DNA of 64,000 nucleotides from Paenibacillus graminis (GTDB taxonomy: Bacteria; Bacillota; Bacilli; Paenibacillales; Paenibacillaceae), in NCBI RefSeq assembly GCF_000758705.1, contig NZ_CP009287.1:248001-312000 (forward strand), in the 5' to 3' direction. Under the pieces are notes generated by a model that saw only the letters and a program-made list of their open reading frames with translations, ran no database searches and had not been told where the DNA came from. Position 1 is the first letter of the stretch. The number at the start of each line of letters is the position of its first letter. This document shows positions 26,692 to 34,690 of this stretch, piece after piece. The position numbers were made by a program, and so were the translations under genes.

Positions 26692-27116
26692 ATGTGCGCC
26701 CGGCATGGGCGATAACTCGGCGGTGAAAGTCCGCTACAGGCTTGGCAGTAGGAACTGTTAGCCAAAGGCAAGGGTGTCCGCCGCGAGGCGGAATCTGAAG
26801 GAAGCCGGAGGCAAAACCTCGGTCTGACGAACAGAAATCACATACAAGGCATACTGGGACGGACGAGCTTGCATATCAAAGCAAAGTCCAATACTGCCCG
26901 AATCCCAGCATGTAAATGTGGCAGATAGATGAGGGGAAGGTTATCGCTCTTACCCGGGGAGGTCTCACAGACGTCCGGTAGGAAAAAAAATCCGAACGAC
27001 GGAGTAAAGCTTGCTGTGAGAAGTCAGCAGAGGCCATAGTACCGGGAAGTTTTTTTTTTCGGGAAGGGCCAAACAATCGTAAGTCTCGAGTACACACGGA
27101 AAGGAGAGTCGGTGCA

Positions 27117-28518
27117 ATGAAAGCAGAATACCGAAAGGGCTGCCGGCAAAGGGATAGCGTGGAACGCGAAGAGTATGCGGGAGCGCGGAGTGCCGGCATT
27201 CGGGAACGTAGAGAAAGAGGCGGTGCAGCGGACCTGCTCGAACAGATTCTGGACAGAGATAACCTGAACAGAGCGTACAAGCAGGTCAAACGCAACCATG
27301 GAGCGCCAGGAATCGACGGAATGACCGTAGAAGAGGCGCTGCCGTGGTTGCAGGAACATAAGGACGAACTTCTGCAAAGGATCCGGGAAGGCGAATACAA
27401 GCCTAGCCCGGTACGGCGCAAGGAAATTCCCAAACCAGATGGAAGCGGAATGCGGAAGCTGGGCATCCCCACGGTCATCGACCGGGTGATTCAGCAGGCT
27501 ATCGCTCAGAAGCTGCAGCCCTTGTTTGAGCCGCTCTTTTTAGACGGAAGCTACGGCTACCGCCCCGGACGGAGTGCACAGCAGGCGATCCGGAAGGTAA
27601 AAGAATATGCACAGGAAGGCTACGGCTACGCAGTCGAAATCGACCTCTCCAAATACTTTGACACCCTGAACCATGAGCTGCTAATGAATCTCCTGCGTAA
27701 ACAAATTCAAGATAAGCGTGTAACCGAGCTGATTAAAAAAATATCTGAAAAGTGGGGTTATGGAGAATGGGGTACACTGCAAAACCGAGGAAGGCTCTCC
27801 GCAAGGAGGCCCCTTATCTCCATTGCTTGCGAATATTTATCTGAACGAATTCGACCAGGAGATGAAGGGCCGTGGAGTGAACGTCATCCGGTATGCGGAT
27901 GACATCGTGGTGGTCGCCAAAAGCAAACGGGCAGCAACGCGGCTTCTGGAAACCTGCCGGAAGTACCTGGAGAATAAACTCAGACTCCAGATGAATCCGC
28001 AGAAGAGTAAGGTTGTGAGCGTTGTGGCCCGGAAGCATTTCAAGTTTCTCGGCTTTGCCTTGGGCAAGAACGGAAATGGGCTGTATATACGCGCCCACGG
28101 TCAATCCCTTGCCAAAGCAAAGAGGAAGTTGAAAGAACTGACGAGCCGCAGTCAGGGCAGGAATGTACGACAAGTCATGGAAAAGGTGAAAGCCTACATT
28201 CGTGGCTGGATTGGCTACTTCTACGTAGCCGATATGAAACGGACCCTACAAAGCTGGAGCGAATGGGTGCGTAGAAGGCTTCGAATGTACATCTGGAAAC
28301 AGTGGAAGAAGCCCAAAACAAAGGTACAAAACCTAAAGAAACTGGGAATACCGGAGTGGCAGGCCCACCAATGGGGGAACTCCCGTCTGGGCTACTGGCG
28401 AGTGGCCGGAAGCCCGGTGCTGTCTCGGTCCATAACAAACGAAAAGCTCGTACAAGCCGGGTATTATGACTTCCCTGCACAGTACGAGCATCTACGTAAA
28501 TTGCACTTATACGGTTGA
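27117..28518 (+). pseudogene. ltrA: Group II intron reverse transcriptase/maturase, frameshifted at A7
   Basis: Reverse transcriptase plus maturase of the intron, which copies the intron RNA into DNA and helps it fold. The first part (27117-27741) has NRAYKQVKRNHGAPGIDGMT, YRPGRSAQQAI and EIDLSKYFDTL. After a run of seven A's at 27735-27741 the frame is wrong; dropping one A restores YLKSGVMENG and GSPQGGPLSPLLANIYLNEF, then the catalytic VIRYADDIVVV and the maturase domain to LHLYG at 28518. The intact protein would be about 467 residues and has no C-terminal HNH zinc domain. A -1 shift would hit a stop, so only a +1 shift, slippage or a mutation explains the break. Confidence 0.85.
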
Positions 28519-28550
28519 ACCGCCGTATACCGAACGGTACGTACGGTGGT
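28519..28550 (+). ncRNA. Group II intron domain V
   Basis: ACCGCCGT (28519-28526) pairs with ACGGTGGT (28543-28550) with one G-U pair, around TATACCGAACGGTACGT, the compact catalytic hairpin of group II introns. It begins directly after the maturase stop codon. Domain VI follows to about 28594. Confidence 0.8.
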
Positions 28551-28705
28551 GTGAGAGGTCGGCTGCTCAGTTAATGGGTAGCCTCCTACTCGATTGAGCG
28601 GGAGGAGGGAAAAGCTATGTTTAGAGCGGAAACAACTCGGTTACATTACAAGAAGTAAGGGCTCTCCAGACGGAATCAATTCAACTCAAGAGGAGGAAAC
28701 ATAAA

Positions 28706-29602
28706 ATGACTGACCAATACAAGATGCAGGACCCGGTTAAGCAGTACACTAAGGCTGGTCCGGAATTTGAGCAGCAGCAGAACCCTCCAGGCCTTGAACA
28801 GGAAATGAACCCGCTGCCGGATGCGGGGCAAGATACGTACCGCGGAACAGGGCGTCTTGCCGGCCGCAAAGCGATTGTCACCGGAGCGGACAGCGGAATC
28901 GGCCGCGCGGTGGCGGTTGCCTTTGCCCGGGAAGGTGCAGATGTGGTTCTCTCTTATATGCCTGAGGAAGAGAAGGATGCTCAGGAAGTGATTAAGCTAG
29001 TGCAGGAAGCCGGCCGCACCGCAGTCGCCGTGCCGGGTGATCTGAAGGATGAGCAATACAGTGAACAGCTCGTGGCTGCCGCGGTGGAGAAGCTGGGAGG
29101 CATTGATATTCTGGCGAATATCGCGGGTATGCAGCAGTTTGTCCCGGAGATTGCCGACCTTACCACAGAGCAGTTCGATGCCACGTTCAAAACCAATGTC
29201 TACGGACTGTTCTGGCTGTGCAAAGCGGCGCTTAAGCATATGAAGCCGGGCAGCACGATTATCAACACCTCTTCGATTCAGGCTTATGAGCCTTCGCCGA
29301 TTCTGCTGGATTACGCGACAACCAAGGCTGCGATCAATACGTTCAGCAAGTCTCTCGCGCAGCAGGTTGCCGGGAAGGGTATCCGGGTCAACGTTGTGGC
29401 CCCTGGTCCGGTATGGACGCCGCTCCAGGTATCCGGCGGACAACCGACGGAGGTGCTGAAGGATTTCGGAGCGAAGACCCCGCTTGGCCGACCGGGCCAG
29501 CCGGCCGAAATGGCTCCGGCCTATGTGTTCCTGGCCAGCCAAGAGTCAAGCTACATCAGCGGTGAAACGCTGAACGCCAACGGCGGCATGCCGACGCCAT
29601 AA
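28706..29602 (+). CDS. Short-chain dehydrogenase/reductase, general stress protein type
   Basis: 298 residues. After a 50-residue polar N-terminal extension rich in Gln and Pro, the Rossmann motif is IVTGADSGIGRAVAVAFAREG, and NAGMQ-like NIAGMQ follows. Catalytic Ser is in NTSSIQ, with Tyr/Lys in YATTKAAINTFSK. The long N-terminal tail and GETLNANGGMPTP end are typical of the YdaD/GspA-39-like stress SDRs of Bacillales. AAGAGGAGG precedes the ATG. The intron now separates it from whatever lay upstream; whether its promoter lies in the 110 bases between intron and gene is unclear. Substrate unknown. Confidence 0.92.
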   Translation: MTDQYKMQDPVKQYTKAGPEFEQQQNPPGLEQEMNPLPDAGQDTYRGTGRLAGRKAIVTGADSGIGRAVAVAFAREGADVVLSYMPEEEKDAQEVIKLVQEAGRTAVAVPGDLKDEQYSEQLVAAAVEKLGGIDILANIAGMQQFVPEIADLTTEQFDATFKTNVYGLFWLCKAALKHMKPGSTIINTSSIQAYEPSPILLDYATTKAAINTFSKSLAQQVAGKGIRVNVVAPGPVWTPLQVSGGQPTEVLKDFGAKTPLGRPGQPAEMAPAYVFLASQESSYISGETLNANGGMPTP

Positions 29603-29692
29603 GCGTTGGTTCCGGGAGGCGGGCCAGGACAGCTGCCGCCTGCATTAAGCTGGATATGCCCGCCTGCGGGCATCGTGAATACTGTACAGACC

Positions 29693-29716
29693 GCCCCTTA
29701 AATAGGGGCTTTTTTT
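29693..29716 (+). terminator. Terminator after the SDR gene
   Basis: GCCCCT (29693-29698), loop TAAAT, AGGGGC (29704-29709), then seven T's. Confidence 0.9.
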
Positions 29717-29824
29717 GAGATGTAAGGATTTATGTGTTTCACGCCACAAATCCTGGCTGCATACCCTCCCGTTCAGCCGAATAAAATGTAATATTCGTTG
29801 TCCGGGGATGGAGAGGGTGATACT

Positions 29825-31111
29825 ATGCAAATTCATGTTGTGCAAGCAGGTCAATCGCTGTACGGTATCGCACAGGCTTATGGGGTAAGCGCAGGTGAGA
29901 TTAGTGAGGCAAATCAACTGTCCGCACCTGGCAGACTGGTGGTTGGACAAACGCTGGTAATTCCAATAACAGGGATGTATTACTGGGTTCAGCCAGGAGA
30001 CAGCTTGTATACTATCGCCCGAAGGTTTGGTATAGGCATAAGTGATTTGGCTGCAAGCAATCAGTTATCGTTGAATCAGCCATTGCAGATAGGGCTTCGC
30101 TTATATATTCCGCCTGGACCGAAGCGGACCGCCGAAATTAACGCCTACATAGAGCCAAGAGGGGAAGCAGTATCCCAGAGCTTGCAGGCCGCTGCCGCAG
30201 AAGCTGCGCCCCATCTCACGTATCTGGCTCCCTTCAGCTTCCAGGTGCAGCGGGATGGTTCACTGGAGGCGCCGCCTCTAGATGATCTGGCTTCGACTGC
30301 CGCACAGAACCGGGTAACCTTGATGATGGTTGTGACCAATCTGGAGAATGCGCAGTTCAGCTCCGAGCTGGGGCGGATCATTTTAAATGATCAGGCTGTT
30401 CAAAGCCGATTGCTGGAAAACATCATCAGCACCGCGAAGCAGCTGGGTTTCCGGGACATCCATTTTGACTTTGAATTTCTCCGTCCGGAGGACCGTGAGG
30501 CGTACAATGCTTTTCTGCGGAAAGCAGCGGGCCGGATTCATCAGGAGGGGTTCCTGCTGTCAACCGCTTTGGCCCCTAAGACCAGCAGAACCCAGACAGG
30601 TGCCTGGTATACCGCCCACGATTATAAGGTGCATGGCGAGGTTGCCGATTTTGTGATCATTATGACGTATGAGTGGGGGTATAGCGGAGGGCCGCCAATG
30701 CCGGTCTCGCCGATCGGGCCTGTCCGCAAGGTATTGGAGTATGCCTTAAGTGAAATGCCGGGCTCCAAAATCATGATGGGACAGAACCTCTACGGCTATG
30801 ACTGGACGTTGCCTTATGTTGCGGGAGGAGCCTATGCCAAAGCACTAAGTCCCCAGGCGGCGATTGATCTGGCCAGAACCAGGAACGCGGCGATTCAGTA
30901 CGACTATAAGGATCAGGCGCCGCATTTTGACTATACCGACGATGCCGGCAAGCGGCATAAGGTCTGGTTCGAGGACGCCCGGTCAATTCAGGCCAAATTC
31001 ACGCTGCTGAAGGAGTTGGGTCTCAGAGGGATCAGCTACTGGAAGCTGGGGCTTCCATTTCCGCAGAACTGGCTGCTGATTGAGGATAATTTTCGGGTGG
31101 TTAAAAGATAA
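29825..31111 (+). CDS. LysM-GH18 peptidoglycan hydrolase, SleL/YaaH-like
   Basis: 428 residues: two LysM peptidoglycan-binding modules at about 3-47 (HVVQAGQSLYGIAQAYG) and 52-96 (YWVQPGDSLYTIARRFG), then a GH18 barrel (about 105-428). The GH18 catalytic motif is GFRDIHFDFEFL with Glu217 as the acid. This architecture is that of spore cortex-lytic enzymes SleL/YaaH, which are N-acetylglucosaminidases acting on cortex fragments at germination. There is no signal peptide, as is usual for these spore proteins. ATG 29825 is chosen over GTG 29798 because GGAGAGGGTG lies just upstream. It is monocistronic. Confidence 0.93.
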   Translation: MQIHVVQAGQSLYGIAQAYGVSAGEISEANQLSAPGRLVVGQTLVIPITGMYYWVQPGDSLYTIARRFGIGISDLAASNQLSLNQPLQIGLRLYIPPGPKRTAEINAYIEPRGEAVSQSLQAAAAEAAPHLTYLAPFSFQVQRDGSLEAPPLDDLASTAAQNRVTLMMVVTNLENAQFSSELGRIILNDQAVQSRLLENIISTAKQLGFRDIHFDFEFLRPEDREAYNAFLRKAAGRIHQEGFLLSTALAPKTSRTQTGAWYTAHDYKVHGEVADFVIIMTYEWGYSGGPPMPVSPIGPVRKVLEYALSEMPGSKIMMGQNLYGYDWTLPYVAGGAYAKALSPQAAIDLARTRNAAIQYDYKDQAPHFDYTDDAGKRHKVWFEDARSIQAKFTLLKELGLRGISYWKLGLPFPQNWLLIEDNFRVVKR

Positions 31112-31160
31112 CCGGATTAGGCGAGAGGATCTGTGGACGGATAAAAGGCAGACCCAGACA

Positions 31161-31200
31161 CAGGCCCGAAAGACACCTCAAGGGGTGTCTTTCGGGCCTG
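31161..31200. terminator. Long bidirectional terminator hairpin
   Basis: 17-base perfect arms, 31161-31177 and 31184-31200, loop TCAAGG. It lies between the GH18 gene and the convergent small gene. Confidence 0.88.
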
Positions 31201-31221
31201 TGCTCATCTGGGCCTACAAGC

Positions 31222-31629
31222 TTATCCGCCGGTTCCCATAAGGCCCTTCAGACCGTTAAAAAAGGGCCGGATGGTTTTGATCATACCGTAGCCCATCTTC
31301 ATCACCGGCATCGCCTTTTGGATAAATCCCAGGAAGCGCAAGCCGCCGCTAAGCCCCGACGCTATGCCTCCGCCTGCACCTGCTCCCGAACCTCCCAAAA
31401 GTGAGCCGAGAAGCGGCATGAACGAGGAAACTTCAGCTTTCTGCTTACGGTTGGATGGTTTCCTGCCGGATTTCTGGGTTGTAGTTGTATAGGGTCTGGA
31501 GAGAATCAGCGCTTCCTTTTCCACCCCGGTGATATAACCTACATACGAACGTCCGTCATGAAGTGTAATGCAGACTGGCCGGCCCTTCAGCGCCTTGGCC
31601 CGCTTGCGGATCTTAGTTGGCTGTCCCAT
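31222..31629 (-). CDS. Small unknown protein with LSm-like N-terminus and Gly-rich hydrophobic tail
   Basis: 135 residues. The first 50 (KALKGRPVCITLHDGRSYVGY) resemble a small beta-barrel of LSm/SH3 type, then a basic linker (QKSGRKPSNRKQK). A Gly-rich hydrophobic stretch GSLLGGSGAGAGGGIASG follows, then two amphipathic segments. I do not recognise a named family. The ATG at 31629 is preceded by GAGGTG. Similar short barrel-plus-Gly proteins in spore formers are often spore-surface or coat-associated, but that is only a guess. Confidence 0.7.
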   Translation of the reverse strand: MGQPTKIRKRAKALKGRPVCITLHDGRSYVGYITGVEKEALILSRPYTTTTQKSGRKPSNRKQKAEVSSFMPLLGSLLGGSGAGAGGGIASGLSGGLRFLGFIQKAMPVMKMGYGMIKTIRPFFNGLKGLMGTGG

Positions 31630-31712
31630 TTGCTATTCACCTCGTTGTACTATTTACTCCTATATTACTCAAGGAATGGGGTGCGGTTTGTGCGAATGGG
31701 AAAATTTTTAGG

Positions 31713-31744
31713 GGGGAATACCAGCGTCACTGTCACCAAGTGCA
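31713..31744 (-). repeat. Inverted repeat copy A bounding the AT-rich block
   Basis: Its reverse complement reads TGCACTTGGTGACAG.GA.GCTGGTA and matches the sequence at 34691-34723 at about 28 of 33 bases. It lies at the left edge of the AT-rich stretch. The gap 31630-31948 holds no other feature. Confidence 0.7.
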
Positions 31745-31948
31745 AGCGTACGGGTTAGATTGAAAATTTGTTGATAACCTTGTTGTACTCGTTTTGTATG
31801 ACTTGGGCAGGTTCAATTTGGGCGTATTGTTGTTTGTGATTTAGATAACATAAAGTTAACCTTATTCATAAATAATGTTAATTTTATGTCATTCATCGCT
31901 TCAATTGCTCTGATATAATTTCTGCTAGGTAGATGAAAGGGGTATATA

Positions 31949-32122
31949 GTGTTGAAAAAAAATACTGAGGCAAAACTGATAAAAGCATCGGAAAATAAAG
32001 AAGAAGTATCGCCCCATTTGTTATACAGCAGTGAAGGATTACTCGCTGTATGGAAGTAGCTTTTAGCACATGGTGATATAAAAACGATGGAACAGGAGAT
32101 TTTAATCCATACGGGGAATTAA
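31949..32122 (+). pseudogene. Small ORF interrupted by an in-frame TAG
   Basis: GTG 31949 (or TTG 31952) has AAAGGGG at 31937-31942. The frame codes for MLKKNTEAKLIKASENKEEV and ends SSEGLLAVWK at TAG 32057-32059. The same frame continues after the stop as LLAHGDIKTMEQEILIHTGN to TAA at 32122, just before the lipoprotein gene. This looks like a 57-residue gene with a nonsense mutation, but I recognise no family, so it may be chance. Confidence 0.35.
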
Positions 32123-32143
32123 TTCAGAGTAGGAGTGTGAGAT

Positions 32144-32743
32144 ATGAAAAAAACATTATTGGCTTGTATTATGATCATGTTGATGCTGGCATCGGCGTGT
32201 GGAAATGTTGAAACGATATCGAATCCAAATACTTCCAGTGAGCCTGAACCTGAAACGGAAGAGTCTATTATTCCAAAAAACACATCCGAATATTGTGATT
32301 CAGAAAGTATAAATTTGGATAGTGAAACTGAAACATATTTCTATGGTACTTGGAAAGTTGAGAAGCTTTTAGGATTTGCAAATTCATATAATGATGCTTC
32401 TGAATATCCAACAGGGCAAAAATTTATTGGAGATGAAATTATAATCGAAAAAGATTTTTTTTCCTCAAAAGGACTTAAAAAGTATAAGAAATATCAATAT
32501 GAACTAAAAAATCCATTATATGAGATTACAGAGACATGCAATAACTCTGACTCTTTTTATAGATTATATAAAATTGATATCCCCGACTTAAATATAAATG
32601 ATGTAGTAAAAGTAATAGATATAAGTGACCCTTCTACAAAACTAAGGATACCTGTAAGTGTAGGTTTTTTTGTTGTTAATAACAATAGGCTTATCTTGTC
32701 ATCAGAGGCAACTATTTTTGAGCTTAGAAAAATTACTGATTAA
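32144..32743 (+). CDS. Small lipoprotein, unknown
   Basis: 199 residues. Signal peptide with lipobox LASAC (Cys at about 19), then an acidic Ser/Glu/Pro linker (SEPEPETEES) and a 150-residue polar domain with FYGTWKVEKLLGF, a beginning seen in small lipocalin-like lipoproteins. Codon use is strongly A/T, unlike the genes on either side of 31.7-34.7 kb, which points to a transferred block. GTAGGAGTGTG precedes the ATG. It faces the lysozyme gene across a shared terminator. Confidence 0.75.
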   Translation: MKKTLLACIMIMLMLASACGNVETISNPNTSSEPEPETEESIIPKNTSEYCDSESINLDSETETYFYGTWKVEKLLGFANSYNDASEYPTGQKFIGDEIIIEKDFFSSKGLKKYKKYQYELKNPLYEITETCNNSDSFYRLYKIDIPDLNINDVVKVIDISDPSTKLRIPVSVGFFVVNNNRLILSSEATIFELRKITD

Positions 32744-32765
32744 ATGAATTAAGGTTATATTTTTT

Positions 32766-32807
32766 AAACAAGAAAGGTCAGCCTCTTTAGGCTGACCTTT
32801 CTTGTTT
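32766..32807. terminator. Bidirectional terminator, 19-base perfect stem
   Basis: Arms 32766-32784 and 32789-32807 are perfect complements with A- and T-runs at the outer ends, between the convergent lipoprotein and lysozyme genes. Confidence 0.93.
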
Positions 32808-32826
32808 ATGCCGTAATACGATTGAA

Positions 32827-33420
32827 CTATAGTGTATATACTGGATATTTGTGAGTATACTTTCTGCCTTTACAGAATAAAGTTGCTTCTTCATTTCTTC
32901 GTCTTTGTAGCTTTATTTCATATGAAAATGCCTTGCTGACCAATCTTGAACAAGTATCAAGTTCATTTGCTGAAAGTGGACCACTAAAAGTTGGATATAT
33001 TTGCTTATAATTAAGCAGAGCTGTTACATCGTTGGTTGCTAGCACCCTAGGGCCTGCATTAAAAGTGAGCGAAACAAGGGCATCAAACTGGGATTGTGAC
33101 AAAGACATACCTGAAGGAAGTGACAATCTATTTACTGCCGTTACAGCCTCTGCAGTATCCTCAGCAAAAAAAGTTTTTGCCTTAGACTGAGAAATTGGTG
33201 AAGTATAACCTAGATTTAAAGAGCTTGATAGAGCATTAGCTTCTGCTTGGGTTAGAAGAGACGTTTTTGGATTACCTGATGTATTTTTAGTATATGTTTT
33301 AGTCCTTGTTATCAGATGCCCCCATCCAACTGTTGGATACCCAGCAGGATCTCCATAAAATTTCAAGGAAAATCCCTCATGCTTTTTGATAAGGGTTGAT
33401 CCACCGGTTCCTAGATTCAT
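32827..33420 (-). CDS. Phage-type lysozyme, GH24
   Basis: About 197 residues. N-terminal GH24 signature: LIKKHEGFSLKFYGDPAGYPTVGWGH in part, with catalytic Glu15 in KKHEGF, and further TFNAGP. Such muramidases cut peptidoglycan glycan strands, mostly as phage or phage-derived endolysins. There is no signal peptide, so release would need a holin or lysis. The ATG at 33420 has CAGGAG 8 bases upstream; the GTG at 33429 overlaps that site. It is the last gene of the minus-strand set that includes a YvrJ-like small membrane protein and split-sigma-like genes. Confidence 0.9.
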   Translation of the reverse strand: MNLGTGGSTLIKKHEGFSLKFYGDPAGYPTVGWGHLITRTKTYTKNTSGNPKTSLLTQAEANALSSSLNLGYTSPISQSKAKTFFAEDTAEAVTAVNRLSLPSGMSLSQSQFDALVSLTFNAGPRVLATNDVTALLNYKQIYPTFSGPLSANELDTCSRLVSKAFSYEIKLQRRRNEEATLFCKGRKYTHKYPVYTL

Positions 33421-33569
33421 AATAATCACTCCTGAAATTATTTTTAGTAGAAGAACAATAAGGAGGAATCATAGCCAGAGCACCATTCCCAAGTTTTCTG
33501 CAATGCCGTATTGCCTTCACATTATATAAAGAGAAATGAGTCTCTTTATTTACAACCACTCTCCTAATT

Positions 33570-33766
33570 TTATTTCAATTCACTACTATCAAAAGTTTGT
33601 ATCACCTCAATCATTTTGACATAGAGCTCCTGTTTCAAATCTTCCGATGATCGGCGGGGACTTGTCGCAAGGAGGCTTTGATCTTTGGTGTGAAAGATTC
33701 TAGGATATGTAATGTTGCCCCCTGATCGTGGTGGTGCTGTGCTTGTACTAAAAGTTCGGCCAACAT
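33570..33766 (-). pseudogene. Region-2-like sigma partner (RsoA-like), frameshifted
   Basis: ATG 33766 begins MLAELLVQAQHHHDQGATLH and runs ILESFTPKIK; the frame then stops at 33635. Adding back one base after the ATC codon gives QSLLATSPRRSSEDLKQELY and VKMIEVIQTF to TAA at 33570, a 65-residue protein. EDLKQELYVKMIEVI is the helix pattern of sigma region 2.2-like sequence in RsoA, the B. subtilis partner of SigO. It follows the YvrJ-like gene by 4 bases. Either a one-base loss or an unusual recoding site explains the break; a sequencing error is also possible. Confidence 0.55.
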
Positions 33767-33770
33767 AAAA

Positions 33771-33929
33771 TCACCGCTTTACATTTTTTTGTATTTCATT
33801 CTTCAAGCCATTAATGGCATCGCTTAGATCCGATATTTTTTTTTCAAAACGAATAAGTAGATACAAAGTAATTGCAATCGGGAAGCCTAAATTAGCAATA
33901 AAAGTAGCAATGTCACCCTCCGTCATCAT
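33771..33929 (-). CDS. YvrJ-family small membrane protein
   Basis: 52 residues. N-terminal hydrophobic helix IATFIANLGFPIAITLYLLI, then the charged helix RFEKKISDLSDAINGLKNEI. This matches the YvrJ family, short proteins found next to the SigO/RsoA sigma genes in Bacillus, and its shape also recalls BhlA/UviB holin-like proteins. ATG at 33929 lies directly after the sigma gene stop (TGA at 33930-33932), with GGAAGGGGG upstream inside that gene, so the two are coupled. It may help a lysozyme cross the membrane, but that is inference. Confidence 0.8.
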   Translation of the reverse strand: MMTEGDIATFIANLGFPIAITLYLLIRFEKKISDLSDAINGLKNEIQKNVKR

Positions 33930-34325
33930 TCATCCCCCTTCCGTTATTAAGCTGCGCAATTTAGTTAGAGCTTTTAAGCGGTGTTTCGAGACATTTTGTT
34001 GGGATACTCCCAATATTCTGGCTATTTCCTTGTCATTGAGCCCTTGAACATAAGCTAGTGATAGTATCTGTTGTTGTTGTTCTGGAAGGGATTCACAAGC
34101 TCGATAAAGTGAATGATCCGTAATGTGATCTTTTAAATTTGGTGGCACAGATTCTGAATCATGAACAGTAAGTAAGACAGATTCTAGGTTTTCATCGTTG
34201 TCTAAAGTCAGCGGGAATCGGCTGTCCCTCATTCGTCTCTTTTTGTCATAATTGATAGAGTTATAGTGAATAAGATTGGCCATATACTTGATAAAACGAC
34301 GATTTACCTCATCATCCTTATTCAA
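33930..34325 (-). CDS. Region-4-type sigma factor subunit (SigO/phage-sigma-like)
   Basis: 131 residues. The C-terminal half has sigma-70 region 4: LPEQQQQILSLAYVQGLNDK and ILGVSQQNVSKHRLKALTKL, the helix-turn-helix that reads -35 elements. The N-terminus (NRRFIKYMANLIHYNSINYD) lacks a region 2, so it would need a separate region-2 partner, as SigO needs RsoA. The start is TTG at 34325 with AAAGGGGGG about 7 bases upstream; there is no in-frame ATG before residue 15. It is first in a minus-strand set followed by YvrJ-like, RsoA-like and lysozyme genes, with a LexA-box-like site about 91 bases upstream. Confidence 0.85.
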   Translation of the reverse strand: MNKDDEVNRRFIKYMANLIHYNSINYDKKRRMRDSRFPLTLDNDENLESVLLTVHDSESVPPNLKDHITDHSLYRACESLPEQQQQILSLAYVQGLNDKEIARILGVSQQNVSKHRLKALTKLRSLITEGG

Positions 34326-34415
34326 TATAAGCCCCCCCTTTCCTTATGAAGAGATTGCTCCTACTTAATAAAGAGAGATGAAACAGTGTTTTACAACCAA
34401 TTTCTAAAAAAATAA

Positions 34416-34427
34416 GAACAAATGTTC
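34416..34427. promoter_or_regulatory. Candidate LexA (SOS) box
   Basis: GAACAAATGTTC fits the Gram-positive GAAC-N4-GTTC operator, and lies 91 bases upstream of the sigma subunit start. SOS control would suit a lysozyme cassette. One 8-base match in AT-rich DNA can be chance. Confidence 0.5.
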
Positions 34428-34583
34428 TACATTTTATCATTAATAGAGCTAAGGTCAAAGTCTTATCTAGAAAGATCAGGGAAGGCATGGAGGCATCATG
34501 TCCGCTCTGCGTTGTTGTGCTCCCATCAAGCAGTCATACATAAAGGCAGCACCATAATTGTTAACATATAAACATTTTCTTTG

Positions 34584-34614
34584 CTTGTAGTACCAGCGAA
34601 GCTGACACTACAAG
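34584..34614. repeat. Hairpin related to the bounding repeats
   Basis: CTTGTAGT (34584-34591) pairs with ACTACAAG (34607-34614), with inner CAGC/GCTG. Its TACCAGCG start and CTG-CAC spacing resemble repeat copies A and B. The 510-base gap 34326-34835 otherwise holds only the LexA-like box and repeat B. Confidence 0.5.
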
Positions 34615-34690
34615 TAAGAACATGTATTAAAGCAGAACGTAAACGTTCAGTAAACGGTACCGGAGAAAAATCCATTTAATTACATTAACC

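Larger units (their letters stand above)
26694..28594 (+). mobile_element. Group II intron, about 1.9 kb, class C-like
   Basis: The 5' end is GTGCG at 26694, matching the GUGYG start of group II introns. The 5' ribozyme domains fill 26694-27116 (GCGGTGAAAGTCCGCTACAGG and similar paired segments). The maturase reading frame follows, then domain V and domain VI, with the 3' end at about 28594 in CTACTCGAT. Length (about 1.9 kb), position 2 bases after a terminator stem, and a maturase without an HNH endonuclease all fit class C. Exact 3' boundary is inferred from pattern. Confidence 0.88.

Noticed and set aside
27735..27741. Programmed -1 frameshift at A7 in the intron maturase
   Set aside because: A -1 shift leads to a stop codon within three codons; only +1 or slippage restores the protein.
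29656..29673. ATGCCCGC/GCGGGCAT hairpin after the SDR gene
   Set aside because: Good stem but no T-run; the true terminator is 20 bases further on.
33377..33559. 60-residue minus-strand frame between the RsoA-like remnant and lysozyme (AIRHCRKLGNGALAM)
   Set aside because: It has AGGAGA before a GTG, but overlaps the lysozyme start out of frame and matches nothing that I recognise; left undecided rather than annotated.
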